From: CAYLSO01 sp964386525
GTDB lineage: Bacteria; Eisenbacteria; RBG-16-71-46; DASYSL01
DNA length: 7,757 nucleotides
Reading direction: 5' to 3'
NCBI GenBank assembly: GCA_964386525.1
Contig: CAYLSO010000283.1
Location: 1 to 7,757, forward strand
Shown here: positions 1 to 7,757 of the stretch, in pieces
How the letters are laid out: every line of letters starts with the position of its first letter
Position numbering within the stretch: position 1 is the first letter of the stretch
The notes under the pieces: model-generated
Seen by the model: the letters and a program-made list of their open reading frames with translations, nothing else
Told to the model about the DNA's origin: nothing
Databases searched by the model: none
Translations under genes and position numbers: made by a program

Positions 1-1595
<1,595 letters not shown>

Positions 1596-1599
<4 letters not shown>

Positions 1600-3416
1600 T
1601 CCGCGTCTCCTTTCACCGCCGCCCCGCCGGCCGCACCCACCGTGCGCAGCCCGTGCAACCGCGACGCCAGCCACTGCAGCCGCTCCAGCCGGTCGCGCCC
1701 CGCCAGGGCCCCGCGCCCACCCTGCACCACGAGGTCGCGGCGGATCGCTTCCCGCTCCGCCTCGAGCGCCCGCTCCTCGAGGCGCAGCGCGTGATCCTCC
1801 AGCGCCCGCTGCACCGAGTCGGGGGCCGTAGCTTCACTGGCCAGACCGCTGAGCAGCGCCCGCGCCTCCCCGGCCGCGGCCTCGCACCAGCGCGCGGGAC
1901 CGCCGCCCGTATCCCGCTCCACCACCTCCCACGCCGCCCGGGCCGTCGGGTGCGTGATCCACGCCGCGGCGATCCGCGCCACGGCGGCTTCGGCCAGCTC
2001 GGGGGCCGACACCAGCAGTCCGAGGAGCGAGCGGTCCAAGAACGGCACCGGCCCCGCGTCCGCCGGGCGCTCCGCACGCGCCTCGCCCCCGGCGCCCGTC
2101 GCGGGCGCCGGCTCGCGCACCACCGAGCGCTGCCGGGCGGCCTCTTGCTCCACCGCCCGCCGCAGACGCTCCAGCCCCACCCCCAGCTTGCGGTCCGCCT
2201 CCACCAGCAAGGCCTCGCGCCGCGCCAGATCGGTCAGCGAGCGCGCCAGCTCGATCACCGCGCGCACCGCCCGGCCATGCCCCGCGCCGCCCTCGTCCGC
2301 CGGCCGGCACAGATAGGCGACCGGGCTCTCGGCCGCTTCGCGCACCCGCGCGAAGGCGTCGTGGCCCTGCCCGCGCACGAACGAGTCCGGGTCTTCGCCA
2401 GCCGGCATCCGCCCGACCCGCACTTCCAAGCCCGCGCCCAGTAGCGGCGCCAAAGCCCGCTTCGACGCCGCCTCACCGGCGGCGTCGCCGTCGAGCACCA
2501 GGCAGACCCGCCCCGCGTAGCGCGCCAGCAGCCCCGCCTGCTCCGGGGTGAGCGCCGTGCCCGCCACGGCCACCGTCTCCGGGAAGCCCTCTTGGGCGAG
2601 GCCGATCACGTCGAAGTAACCCTCGACGAGGATCCCCTCGCCGCCCGTCCGCAACGCCTCCCGCGCTTCCCCGAGTCCGAAGAGAAAACGCCCCTTGCGG
2701 TACACCGGGGTCTCCGGCGAGTTCAGGTACTTGGGGTCCTCGTCCCCCAGGGTGCGCCCGCCGAAGCCGACCACCCGTCCGTTCCCCAGCCGCAGCGGCA
2801 CTACGACGCGGTCGCGGAAACGGTCGTACACGCCGCGCCGGCCCTCGCGCTCGATGGCCAGCCCGGCCCGCACCAGGAGTCCTTCCCCGAAGCGGTCGGC
2901 CAGACGGCTTCCGAGGGCGTCCCAGCCTGCCGGCGCATACCCCAGGCCGAAGCGCTCCTGCGCCTCCGGTTGGATGCCCCGGCGGTCCAGGAAGTCACGC
3001 GCCTTTCGTCCGGTCGAGGGGTCGAGCAGGGAGCGCCGGTAGAACTCCGCCGCCTCCCCGCAAGCCTCGTAGAGCCCCTCGTTGCTCTCCGCCGAGGCCC
3101 GCCGGGCTGGCAACTCGATCCCCGCCCGATCGGCCAGCACCCGCAAAGCCTCTGCGAACTCGACTTTCTCCGCTTCCTCCACGAAGCCGAACACGTCCCC
3201 GCCCTTGCCGCAGCCGAAGCAGTGGTAGGTCTGCCGCTCCGGGCTGACGGTGAAAGACGGCGTCTTCTCTTGGTGGAACGGACAGAGACCCTTCCACGAC
3301 CGCCCGACCTTGCGAAGCGACACGTACTGGCTCACCACCTCGACGATGTCGGAGGCGGCCCGCACGCGCTCGAGCGCGTCGTCGGCCGCCGGGCTGCGGC
3401 CGCCGGGGCGGTTCAT
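1596..3416 (-). CDS. dnaG: DNA primase DnaG
   Basis: Replication primase that makes RNA primers at the fork and is recruited by the DnaB helicase. The protein is 606 aa, near the usual length (E. coli 581). The N-terminal CHC2 zinc domain shows C45, H48, C66 and C69 (CPFH ... CFGCGKGGDVFGF). The polymerase core follows, with the basic strand RFRDRVVVPLR at about 199-209 and GFGGRTLGDEDPKYLNSPET at about 217-236. The TOPRIM fold carries EGYFD (E265, D269) and LDGDAAG (D309, D311), then GEDPDSFV at 340-347; these are the metal-binding acidic residues. The region from about 450 to the end is less conserved and helical, where the helicase-binding domain is expected. The ATG overlaps the mutS2 stop and the stop overlaps the rpoD start, both as ATGA. 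I see no strong Shine-Dalgarno sequence before dnaG, so its translation probably depends on coupling to mutS2. Confidence 0.98.
1606..1613 (-). promoter_or_regulatory. Ribosome binding site of rpoD inside the end of dnaG
   Basis: The minus strand reads AAAGGAGA, with GGAG at 1610-1607 and 7 nt to the ATG at 1599. It lies in the last codons of dnaG and is the clearest Shine-Dalgarno site of the mutS2-dnaG-rpoD block, so rpoD can probably load ribosomes independently as well as by coupling from dnaG. Confidence 0.8.
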
Positions 3417-5857
3417 GCCAGCTGCGCCACGGTCACGCCGCGCCCCCCCTCGCCCACCCCGCCCAAGCGCTGTCCGGCCACCTGAGGGTGCCCTGTCAGG
3501 TGCCGCACCACTGCGTCGCGCAGCACCCCCCGCCCCACGCCGTGGATGACGCGCAGCTCGGAGAGCCCGGCCAGCACCGCGCGGTCCAGGGCCCGGTCGA
3601 GCTCCACCACGGCTTCGTCCGCCGCGAGGCCGCGCACGTCCACCTCCGGGCCCGCCCCCGCGGCCTCAGGCCGCGCCCCCGCCGCTCGCGCGGGTCGGCT
3701 CGGAGGCTGCGCCGCCGGGCCGTCGCGCGCCGGCCCGCGCAGGTCAGCCACCCTGCAGGTGATGCGCCACGTGCCGCGCGCCAGCACGACGTTGCCTTGC
3801 GCGTCCGGCCCCTCCACGACGCGGCCGACGACGTCCAGCCCCACGTGCCGCACCTCCATGCCGACGGCGACCTCCGCCAGCCCCGGGCCAGCGTCCTCGA
3901 CCGCCGCGGCCTCACGCCACGCGTCGCCCCCCTTCTCCAGAGCGCGCACCTGCGTTGCCAGGGCGCGCAGCGCGCCCGCGTCGCGCTCCGCCGCCGCCTT
4001 CTGCGCTTCGCGCCGCACCTCGCGCAGCAGCGCTCTCGCCTGTGCCTCCAGCACGCCGAGCTCTGTCAGGCGGCGCTTCTCGCTCTCGCGCCGCTGCGCC
4101 TCGGCCGCCCCTTCGCGCTCCGTCGCCCGCGCCAGCCGCTCGATCAGCTCGGCGTGCGTCGCCTCGAGAGCCGCCCGTTCTTCCTCGGCGCGGGCCAACG
4201 CGTCCCCCAGCTCCGCAAGCAGCCGCTCGACCGCCCGCGCCTCGTCCGGCACGGCGCGCTCGGCGCGCTCCAGCACCGACGGCTCGAGTCCGAGGCGCCG
4301 CGCCGTCGCCAGCCCGTAGCTGCCTCCCGGCACGCCGACGCGCAGCCGAAAGAGGGGCGCCAGGCGCTCCCCGTCGATCTCCATCGAGGCGTTCACCACC
4401 TCGGGCCGCTCCCCCGCCAGCCCCTTGAGCGAACCGAGATGCGTGGTCGCCACCGTCCAGGCCCCGAGCCCCGCCAGCCGCTCCAGCAGCGCGCGCGCCA
4501 GCGCCGCTCCTTCCTCGGGGTCGGTGCCCGCCCCCACCTCGTCGAGCAGGCAGAGCGCCTCCGGCCCGCCCCCGCGCGCCATCGCGTCCATCCGCAGCAG
4601 ACGCCCCGCGAACGTGGACAGATGGTCTTCCAGCGACTGCGCGTCGCCGATGTCCACGAACAGCCTTGCCACGAAGGGCAGCCGCGAGCCCTCCGCCGCA
4701 CAGATGTCGAGCCCGGCGTGAGCCATCGCCACCGCCAGGCCCACGGCTTTGAGCAGCACGGTCTTGCCACCCATGTTCGGTCCGCTCACCAGCAGCACGC
4801 GCTGCGGCGAGGTCAGCACCAGGTCGAAGGGCACGATCGCCTCGCCCGCCCGCCGCCCATCCGCCTCGCCGCCTGCCTGCCGCCACAGCAGCGGGTGCCG
4901 CGCCCGCCGCAGGTCGAAGCGGGCCGCCGCCCCGTCCGCGACCTCCGGTGTCGTCCCGCCGATCGCTTGCGACAGCCGCACCCGCGCCCACAGCACGTCC
5001 AGCTCCGCCAGCGCCGCGCTGCCCGCATCCAGATCGTCCGCGTGCGCTTCCACCTCGCGCGAGAGCCCCTCGAGGACGCGAGCGATCTCCTCGGATTCCG
5101 CGGCCGCCAGCTCGCGCAGTTCGTTGTTGAGCGGCAGCACCGCGAACGGCTCCACGAAGACCACCGCGCCGCTGCGCGACACATCGTGCACCACGCCCCG
5201 GGAGCGGTCGAAGCGGTCGGCCCTGAGGCTGACCACGTAGCGGCCGTCACGCTGCGTGACGAAGCTCCCTTCGCCTCCGGCATCCCCCTCGGCGCCCTTG
5301 GCCACCATGCGCTCGAGGCGCTCCCGGATGCGCTCGCGCGCCAGCCGCCACCGCCCCCGGAGGCGGGCCAGTTCCGGGCTCGCCGCGTCCTGCACCTCAC
5401 CCGCCGCATCGACGGCGCGCTGCAACGCCTGGCGCAGCGTCCGGGCCGGCCGCAGCCGGGCCGCCGCCGCCGCCGCCGTCGGTGCCTCGCCGGCGGCTTC
5501 CGCCCAGTAGCGCGCCGCCCGTTCGACCGCCTCGAGCAGCAGCGCCACCTTGGCGAGCACCCCACCTTCGAGGCGCTGGCCCCGCCGCGCCGCCTCGAGC
5601 CAGGGGCGGGGGTCGTCGGCCGGGGGGGCCGCCCACGCCCCCCGGAGCTCCACCAGTCGCTTCGCCTCCGCCAGCTCGCGCAGCCGCCTGCGCACCTCCG
5701 CCAGGTCCCGGGCCGGAAGCAGAGCCAGCGCCAGGCCGCGGGCCCGATCGCAGTTCGTGTATCCGGCCAGCCATTCGCGCACGGGCGCGAACTCCAGCAG
5801 GTCGGGAGCTCCGGCCGGCGCGGCGAGCGCGGACGGGCTGGTCTTCAATCCGGACAT
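3413..5857 (-). CDS. mutS2: Endonuclease MutS2 (MutS-family ATPase with C-terminal Smr domain)
   Basis: MutS2 binds branched DNA and, in Bacillus, collided ribosomes; it is not a mismatch-repair protein, consistent with the absence here of the MutS mismatch-binding N-terminal domain. The call is 814 aa from the ATG at 5857. The start LLEFAPVREWLAGYTNCDRAR is the usual MutS2 N terminus. The helical core/lever region runs to about 310, with VVHDVSRSGAVVFVEP at 222-237. The ATPase has Walker A GPNMGGKT (359-366), the signature region around STFAGRLLRM (414-423), Walker B LCLLDE (435-440) followed by GAGTDPEEG, and the H-loop TTH at 471-473. A long charged coiled coil spans about 535-650. A small beta (KOW-like) domain is at about 660-707. 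The Smr nuclease domain is at 738-814, with VDVRG and IHGVGRGVLR (H772). An Ala/Pro-rich linker (708-737) precedes Smr. The frame is open upstream to 6082, but that extension crosses the terminator and lacks family residues. No clear Shine-Dalgarno site precedes 5857, so the exact start is less certain than the product. Confidence 0.95.
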   Translation of the reverse strand: MSGLKTSPSALAAPAGAPDLLEFAPVREWLAGYTNCDRARGLALALLPARDLAEVRRRLRELAEAKRLVELRGAWAAPPADDPRPWLEAARRGQRLEGGVLAKVALLLEAVERAARYWAEAAGEAPTAAAAAARLRPARTLRQALQRAVDAAGEVQDAASPELARLRGRWRLARERIRERLERMVAKGAEGDAGGEGSFVTQRDGRYVVSLRADRFDRSRGVVHDVSRSGAVVFVEPFAVLPLNNELRELAAAESEEIARVLEGLSREVEAHADDLDAGSAALAELDVLWARVRLSQAIGGTTPEVADGAAARFDLRRARHPLLWRQAGGEADGRRAGEAIVPFDLVLTSPQRVLLVSGPNMGGKTVLLKAVGLAVAMAHAGLDICAAEGSRLPFVARLFVDIGDAQSLEDHLSTFAGRLLRMDAMARGGGPEALCLLDEVGAGTDPEEGAALARALLERLAGLGAWTVATTHLGSLKGLAGERPEVVNASMEIDGERLAPLFRLRVGVPGGSYGLATARRLGLEPSVLERAERAVPDEARAVERLLAELGDALARAEEERAALEATHAELIERLARATEREGAAEAQRRESEKRRLTELGVLEAQARALLREVRREAQKAAAERDAGALRALATQVRALEKGGDAWREAAAVEDAGPGLAEVAVGMEVRHVGLDVVGRVVEGPDAQGNVVLARGTWRITCRVADLRGPARDGPAAQPPSRPARAAGARPEAAGAGPEVDVRGLAADEAVVELDRALDRAVLAGLSELRVIHGVGRGVLRDAVVRHLTGHPQVAGQRLGGVGEGGRGVTVAQLA

Positions 5858-5900
5858 GGAGCGCAGTGGTGCTGCCGCGCGAGGCTCAGCGAAACATGCG

Positions 5901-5951
5901 AAAAGAAAACCGCGGGGCGAGGATCGTCGCTGCGATCGCTCACCCCCACGG
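5901..5951 (-). terminator. Intrinsic terminator/attenuator between rpsU and mutS2
   Basis: On the minus strand, GGGGTGAG (5946-5939) pairs with CTCGCCCC (5921-5914), including one G-U pair. GATCG (5937-5933) pairs with CGATC (5926-5922), with one bulged C (5938) and a 6-nt loop CAGCGA. The stem extends below a bulged G (5947) by CCGT (5951-5948) with GCGG (5913-5910, one G-U). The total is 17 bp with two single bulges, and it abuts the tract TTTTCTTTT (5909-5901). It has the form of a rho-independent terminator acting only in the gene direction. It lies about 160 nt after the rpsU stop and about 43 nt before the mutS2 ATG, so it should end most rpsU transcripts and let a fraction continue into mutS2-dnaG-rpoD. 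Confidence 0.82.
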
Positions 5952-6005
5952 TGACGTGGCGTCCGGTTGCGCAAAGGTCGGCTTTCGTCGCGGTGCCGGC
6001 TTTCC

Positions 6006-6088
6006 GCGACCCCCCGGGGGGCCGCACCTTCCACCCAACGGCAGCGGAGCCGGGGCTCCGAGGGGCCGAACCGGGCCAGCACCCCGGT
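6006..6088 (-). repeat. Cluster of GC-rich inverted repeats downstream of rpsU
   Basis: Three compact hairpins lie in the rpsU-mutS2 gap. ACCGGG (6088-6083) pairs with CCCGGT (6075-6070) around a 7-nt loop. CGGAGCC/GGCTCCG is a perfect inverted repeat with a 2-nt centre (6045-6060). GCGGCCCC/GGGGTCGC (6006-6025, one G-U) is centred on a C6G6 palindrome. None is followed by a T tract, so they are not intrinsic terminators. They could protect the 3' end of the short rpsU mRNA from exonucleases or pause polymerase ahead of the attenuator. The sequence repeats are seen; the role is inference. Confidence 0.55.
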
Positions 6089-6109
6089 CCCTCGCCCCGG
6101 TCGCCAGAC

Positions 6110-6307
6110 TTACTCCTGATCCAACAAGCGGCGCTGAAGATTCTTCCGACGCGCCGCGTTCAACTTCCGCTTGCGGCGCTCGCTCGGTTTCTCGAAGTGC
6201 TGATGACGACGCAGATCCGAAAGGACTCCAGCCTTCTCGCACTTCTTCTTGAAGCGCCGCAGGGCGCTTTCGAAGGACTCGCCCTCCTTTACCCTGACGG
6301 CGGGCAG
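6110..6307 (-). CDS. rpsU: 30S ribosomal protein S21, probable CTG start
   Basis: Small basic protein of the 30S subunit, sitting near the 3' end of 16S rRNA and helping mRNA selection. The frame contains the S21 signature: VRVKEGESFESALRRFKKKCEKAG, then LSDLRRHQHFEKPSERRKRK and a Lys/Arg-rich tail. Started at CTG 6307 the product is 65 aa, the normal family size, and begins (M)PAVRVKEGE, matching the usual MP-[V/G]-[I/V]-[K/R]-V start. A strong AGGAGG lies exactly 7 nt upstream of this CTG. The only nearby ATG (6328, giving 72 aa) is upstream of that Shine-Dalgarno sequence, has none of its own, and adds seven non-family residues. A TTG at 6406 overlaps the -10 element and cannot be the start if that promoter is used. 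The gene is first of the macromolecular synthesis operon, with its own promoter and a terminator behind it. Its codons are more AAG-rich and less GC-rich than the neighbours, as expected for its Lys/Arg content. Product identity is firm; the start codon is the uncertain part. Confidence 0.93.
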   Translation of the reverse strand: MPAVRVKEGESFESALRRFKKKCEKAGVLSDLRRHQHFEKPSERRKRKLNAARRKNLQRRLLDQE

Positions 6308-6314
6308 ACTAACC

Positions 6315-6320
6315 CCTCCT
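6315..6320 (-). promoter_or_regulatory. Strong Shine-Dalgarno site that sets the rpsU start
   Basis: The minus strand reads AGAGGAGGGG, with AGGAGG at 6320-6315. The 7-nt spacer ends at CTG 6307. There is no ATG, GTG or TTG in the S21 frame between this site and the conserved VRVKEGE residues, so the site points to CTG initiation. Confidence 0.75.
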
Positions 6321-6371
6321 CTCTGCATGAAGATACGCGGGGACAAAGCATTCCGGCTCGGACCCCCTCCC

Positions 6372-6376
6372 GGAGG
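6372..6376 (-). promoter_or_regulatory. CCTCC in the rpsU leader, possible anti-Shine-Dalgarno element
   Basis: Within the predicted 5' leader, AACCTCC (6378-6372) can pair with GGAGG of the rpsU ribosome binding site (6319-6315). It can alternatively pair locally with GAGG (6369-6366) just downstream. Two mutually exclusive pairings could tune S21 translation. This is inferred from complementarity only, and short G/C-rich matches arise easily in this DNA. Confidence 0.25.
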
Positions 6377-6405
6377 TTCGACCGGATTCCCGCTGACTAT
6401 TCGCA

Positions 6406-6433
6406 AGTGTATGGCCCCGCGCTACTTTGTCAA
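6406..6433 (-). promoter_or_regulatory. Sigma-70-type promoter of rpsU
   Basis: A perfect -35 hexamer TTGACA (6433-6428) is followed after 16 bp by TACACT (6411-6406; 4 of 6 bases of TATAAT). The expected transcription start is near 6399, giving a leader of roughly 90 nt to the CTG start. It sits in the rsmE-rpsU gap, the most AT-containing non-coding stretch of the window, and would drive rpsU and, by readthrough of the downstream terminator, mutS2-dnaG-rpoD. Its matching housekeeping sigma factor is encoded at the end of the same operon. Confidence 0.7.
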
Positions 6434-6461
6434 CCCCGGGCGAGGTCTTTGCCGGCATTTT

Positions 6462-7238
6462 TCACGGCCGATCCTCCCGCAGCCGCGCCCACACAAGAGC
6501 CGCCAGGGCAGCCGTTTCCGAGCGCAGCCTCAGACGCCCCAGGCGCAGGCGCAGCAACCCCGCTCGATCGGCGAGCACTTCGGAGTCCCGCGCCCCGAAA
6601 CCCTCCGGAGGCCCGACCAGCAGCAGCAGGTCGCCCTCCGGCAGGGAAGCCGGCTCCAGGGCACCGGCCGGAGCCCCCTCCGCATCGGCGACGCAGACAC
6701 CGGCCCAAGCCGCGCCCCCCGGGGGGACACCCTCGAGGAGCCTCTCCACGGACACGGGGGCGGCCACCTGCAGCATCCAAGCCCCCAGGCATTGCCCCAG
6801 GGCGGCCCGCGCCAGCCGGCTCCAGCGCTCCACCCTCCGGACCCCGCGGCCGTCCCGGTCGAGCGCCACCACTCCCCAGGCCCCGAGTTCCGCGGCCTTC
6901 TCCACGATCCAGTCGAAACGGGCGTCGGCGGCCGCCGTCGCGAGCCACCAGCGCCGCGCCGGAGCTTCCACGCGCTCCCGCTCCACGACGCGGACCGACG
7001 CCCCCGCCTTGTCGGCCTCGAGGATCTCGAGCCTCGCCCGCGTGCCGCGGCCGTCCGTCGCCCAGCACCGCTCCCCGGGACCGGCCCGCAGACTGCGCAC
7101 CAGGTGTTTGCCTTCGACCCCCTCGACGCGCAGCGTGACGCCGCTGAGGTCGTCCACCACGAGTTGGCAGATCGCCTCCGCGCCGCCGCCCGCCCCCCGC
7201 TCTCCGCGGGCCCGCGGCCGGCCGGGGCCCTCACCCAC
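6462..7238 (-). CDS. rsmE: 16S rRNA (uracil1498-N3)-methyltransferase RsmE
   Basis: SPOUT-class methyltransferase that uses S-adenosylmethionine to methylate N3 of U1498 in 16S rRNA within the 30S subunit. The frame gives 258 aa, near the family norm of about 240-250. The N-terminal PUA-like part shows KHLVRSLRAGPGERCWATDGRG (44-65). The linker has FDWIVEKAAELGAWGVVAL (108-126), matching the family's KATELGV region. The C-terminal trefoil knot carries LLLLVGPPEGF (204-214), a variant of the usual IGPEGG, and LGRLRLRSETAALAAL (233-248), close to the consensus LG.RILR.ETA. The GTG start at 7238 overlaps the dnaJ stop by 8 nt, a common dnaJ-rsmE arrangement. The first about 20 residues are Gly/Arg-rich and outside the family alignment, so the true start could be slightly later, though no better signal is visible. 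The motif around 138-155 is also unusual (see findings). No terminator is apparent after the stop. Confidence 0.92.
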   Translation of the reverse strand: MGEGPGRPRARGERGAGGGAEAICQLVVDDLSGVTLRVEGVEGKHLVRSLRAGPGERCWATDGRGTRARLEILEADKAGASVRVVERERVEAPARRWWLATAAADARFDWIVEKAAELGAWGVVALDRDGRGVRRVERWSRLARAALGQCLGAWMLQVAAPVSVERLLEGVPPGGAAWAGVCVADAEGAPAGALEPASLPEGDLLLLVGPPEGFGARDSEVLADRAGLLRLRLGRLRLRSETAALAALVWARLREDRP

Positions 7239-7757
7239 CGAACGCTTCTCGCATGCGCTCGACGAAGCCCTTGCCGGGACGGGGCACCTTGCCTTCCTGG
7301 AGTCGTCCGAGTTCCTCGAGCAGCTCCTTCTCCCGGGCGCTCAGCCGCGTCGGGGTCACGGCGTGCAGGCGCACGAGCAGATCGCCCGCCGGGCTGCCGC
7401 CGAGCCGCGGCATCCCCTTGCCGCGCAGCCGCAGGACGCGGTTGGGGTGGGTGCCCGCCGGCACCGCCACCTCGGCGCGGCCGGTGAGCGTCGGCACCTC
7501 CACCTTGCCTCCCAGCGCCAGCGTCGGCAAGCCGATCGGCAGCTCGAGCAGGAGGTCGTCGCCGCGGCGGATGAAGACCTCGTGCGGTTTCTCGCGGACG
7601 AAGACGAGGAGATCCCCCGCCGGGCCGCCGCGCTGCCCCCCGTTGCCCTCGCCGCGCAGCGTCAGGTACTGCCCCTCGCTCACCCCGCGCGGCACCTTCA
7701 CCGCCACCGTGGCCACGTCGGGCACGCTCCCGGCCCCGCGGCAATTCAAGCAGGGAT
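7231..7757 (-). CDS. dnaJ: Molecular chaperone DnaJ, C-terminal part (start beyond window)
   Basis: Hsp40 co-chaperone that delivers substrates to DnaK and stimulates its ATPase. Only the last 174 complete codons are present; the J domain, Gly/Phe linker and first zinc motifs lie beyond the window. The visible part opens with CLNCRGAG (7752-7729), a CXXCXGXG zinc-binding repeat, by position the last of the four. It continues into the substrate-binding beta domains: KVPRGVSEGQYLTLRGEGN, GGPAGDLLVFVREKPHEVFIRRGDDL, then LALGGKVEVPTLTGRAEVAVPAGTHPNRVLRLRGKGMPRL and GDLLVRLHAVTP. The end, LSAREKELLEELGRLQEG, is the usual dimerisation-region sequence. Keeping the zinc motif makes this a class I DnaJ rather than CbpA. 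The coding frame runs on to the window edge, so a TTG at 7749 is not the start. It overlaps the rsmE start by 8 nt. Confidence 0.95.
   Translation of the reverse strand, partial: PCLNCRGAGSVPDVATVAVKVPRGVSEGQYLTLRGEGNGGQRGGPAGDLLVFVREKPHEVFIRRGDDLLLELPIGLPTLALGGKVEVPTLTGRAEVAVPAGTHPNRVLRLRGKGMPRLGGSPAGDLLVRLHAVTPTRLSAREKELLEELGRLQEGKVPRPGKGFVERMREAFGG

Larger units (their letters stand above)
5858..6109. other. rpsU-mutS2 intergenic region
   Basis: This 252-bp gap holds three GC hairpins and then the intrinsic terminator described separately. I see no convincing coding frame and no clear sigma-70 promoter for mutS2 between the T tract (5901) and the mutS2 ATG (5857). mutS2-dnaG-rpoD transcription therefore probably relies on readthrough from the rpsU promoter or on a promoter of a type I cannot recognise. 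Confidence 0.6.

Noticed and set aside
6010..6021. C6G6 palindrome as a terminator
   Set aside because: No T tract follows it on either strand; kept only as part of the hairpin cluster.
3413..6082. MutS2 called from 6082 (889 aa)
   Set aside because: The extra 75 residues are encoded by the hairpin and terminator region and show no MutS2 similarity.
6110..6406. S21 called from a TTG at 6406 (98 aa)
   Set aside because: This start lies inside the -10 element of the apparent promoter, and the first 33 residues do not match S21.
3488..7138. 1216-codon open frame on the plus strand
   Set aside because: It runs antisense through mutS2, rpsU and rsmE and across the non-coding gaps. Its composition is Arg/Pro/Ala-rich without any recognisable domain, which is the usual shadow frame in GC-rich DNA.
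6249..7487. 412-codon plus-strand frame opposite rpsU, rsmE and dnaJ
   Set aside because: Antisense shadow, Pro/Arg-rich, crossing three genes identified by conserved motifs on the other strand.
6530..7744. 404-codon minus-strand frame over dnaJ and rsmE
   Set aside because: Out of frame with both genes; an Arg/Gly/Ala-rich shadow with no motifs.
7231..7749. DnaJ fragment starting at a TTG at 7749
   Set aside because: The frame continues upstream to the window edge and encodes the first Cys of a zinc motif before 7749, so the gene is simply cut by the window.

Overview
The window is a compact, very GC-rich stretch (most third codon positions are G or C) of core chromosomal genes, all on the minus strand. 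Reading in the direction of transcription, from high to low coordinates, the order is dnaJ (3' part only) - rsmE - rpsU - mutS2 - dnaG - rpoD (C-terminal end missing). I see no mobile element, CRISPR array, tRNA, rRNA or plus-strand gene. The long plus-strand frames are antisense shadows typical of GC-rich DNA.

The lineage is a GC-rich Gram-negative-type bacterium. RpoD has a long (about 215-residue) insert between regions 1.2 and 2.1, as in Proteobacteria and their deep-branching relatives. The order mutS2-dnaG-rpoD behind rpsU suggests a deltaproteobacterial or related phylum (Desulfobacterota/Myxococcota/Methylomirabilota-like). That placement is inference; the window alone does not fix it.

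Layout: positions 7757-7231 hold the end of the DnaJ chaperone gene, overlapping by 8 nt the GTG start of rsmE (16S rRNA m3U1498 methyltransferase, 7238-6462). A 154-bp gap follows, with a sigma-70-type promoter (TTGACA, 16 bp, TACACT) and a strong Shine-Dalgarno sequence in front of rpsU. The S21 reading frame is best explained by a rare CTG start at 6307. After rpsU comes a 252-bp gap rich in GC hairpins, ending in a convincing intrinsic terminator (5951-5901). Then mutS2, dnaG and rpoD run on with 4-nt ATGA stop/start overlaps at both junctions, suggesting translational coupling.

This is a version of the macromolecular synthesis operon (rpsU-dnaG-rpoD in E. coli), linking translation (S21), replication priming (DnaG) and transcription initiation (RpoD), with mutS2 (branched-DNA/ribosome-rescue ATPase with an Smr domain) between rpsU and dnaG. 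The terminator behind rpsU matches the logic of the E. coli operon, where an attenuating terminator after rpsU lets a small abundant ribosomal protein be made in excess over primase and sigma factor. I found no undescribed multi-gene system; the most interesting points are the probable CTG start of rpsU, the attenuator, and the tightly coupled mutS2-dnaG-rpoD block.
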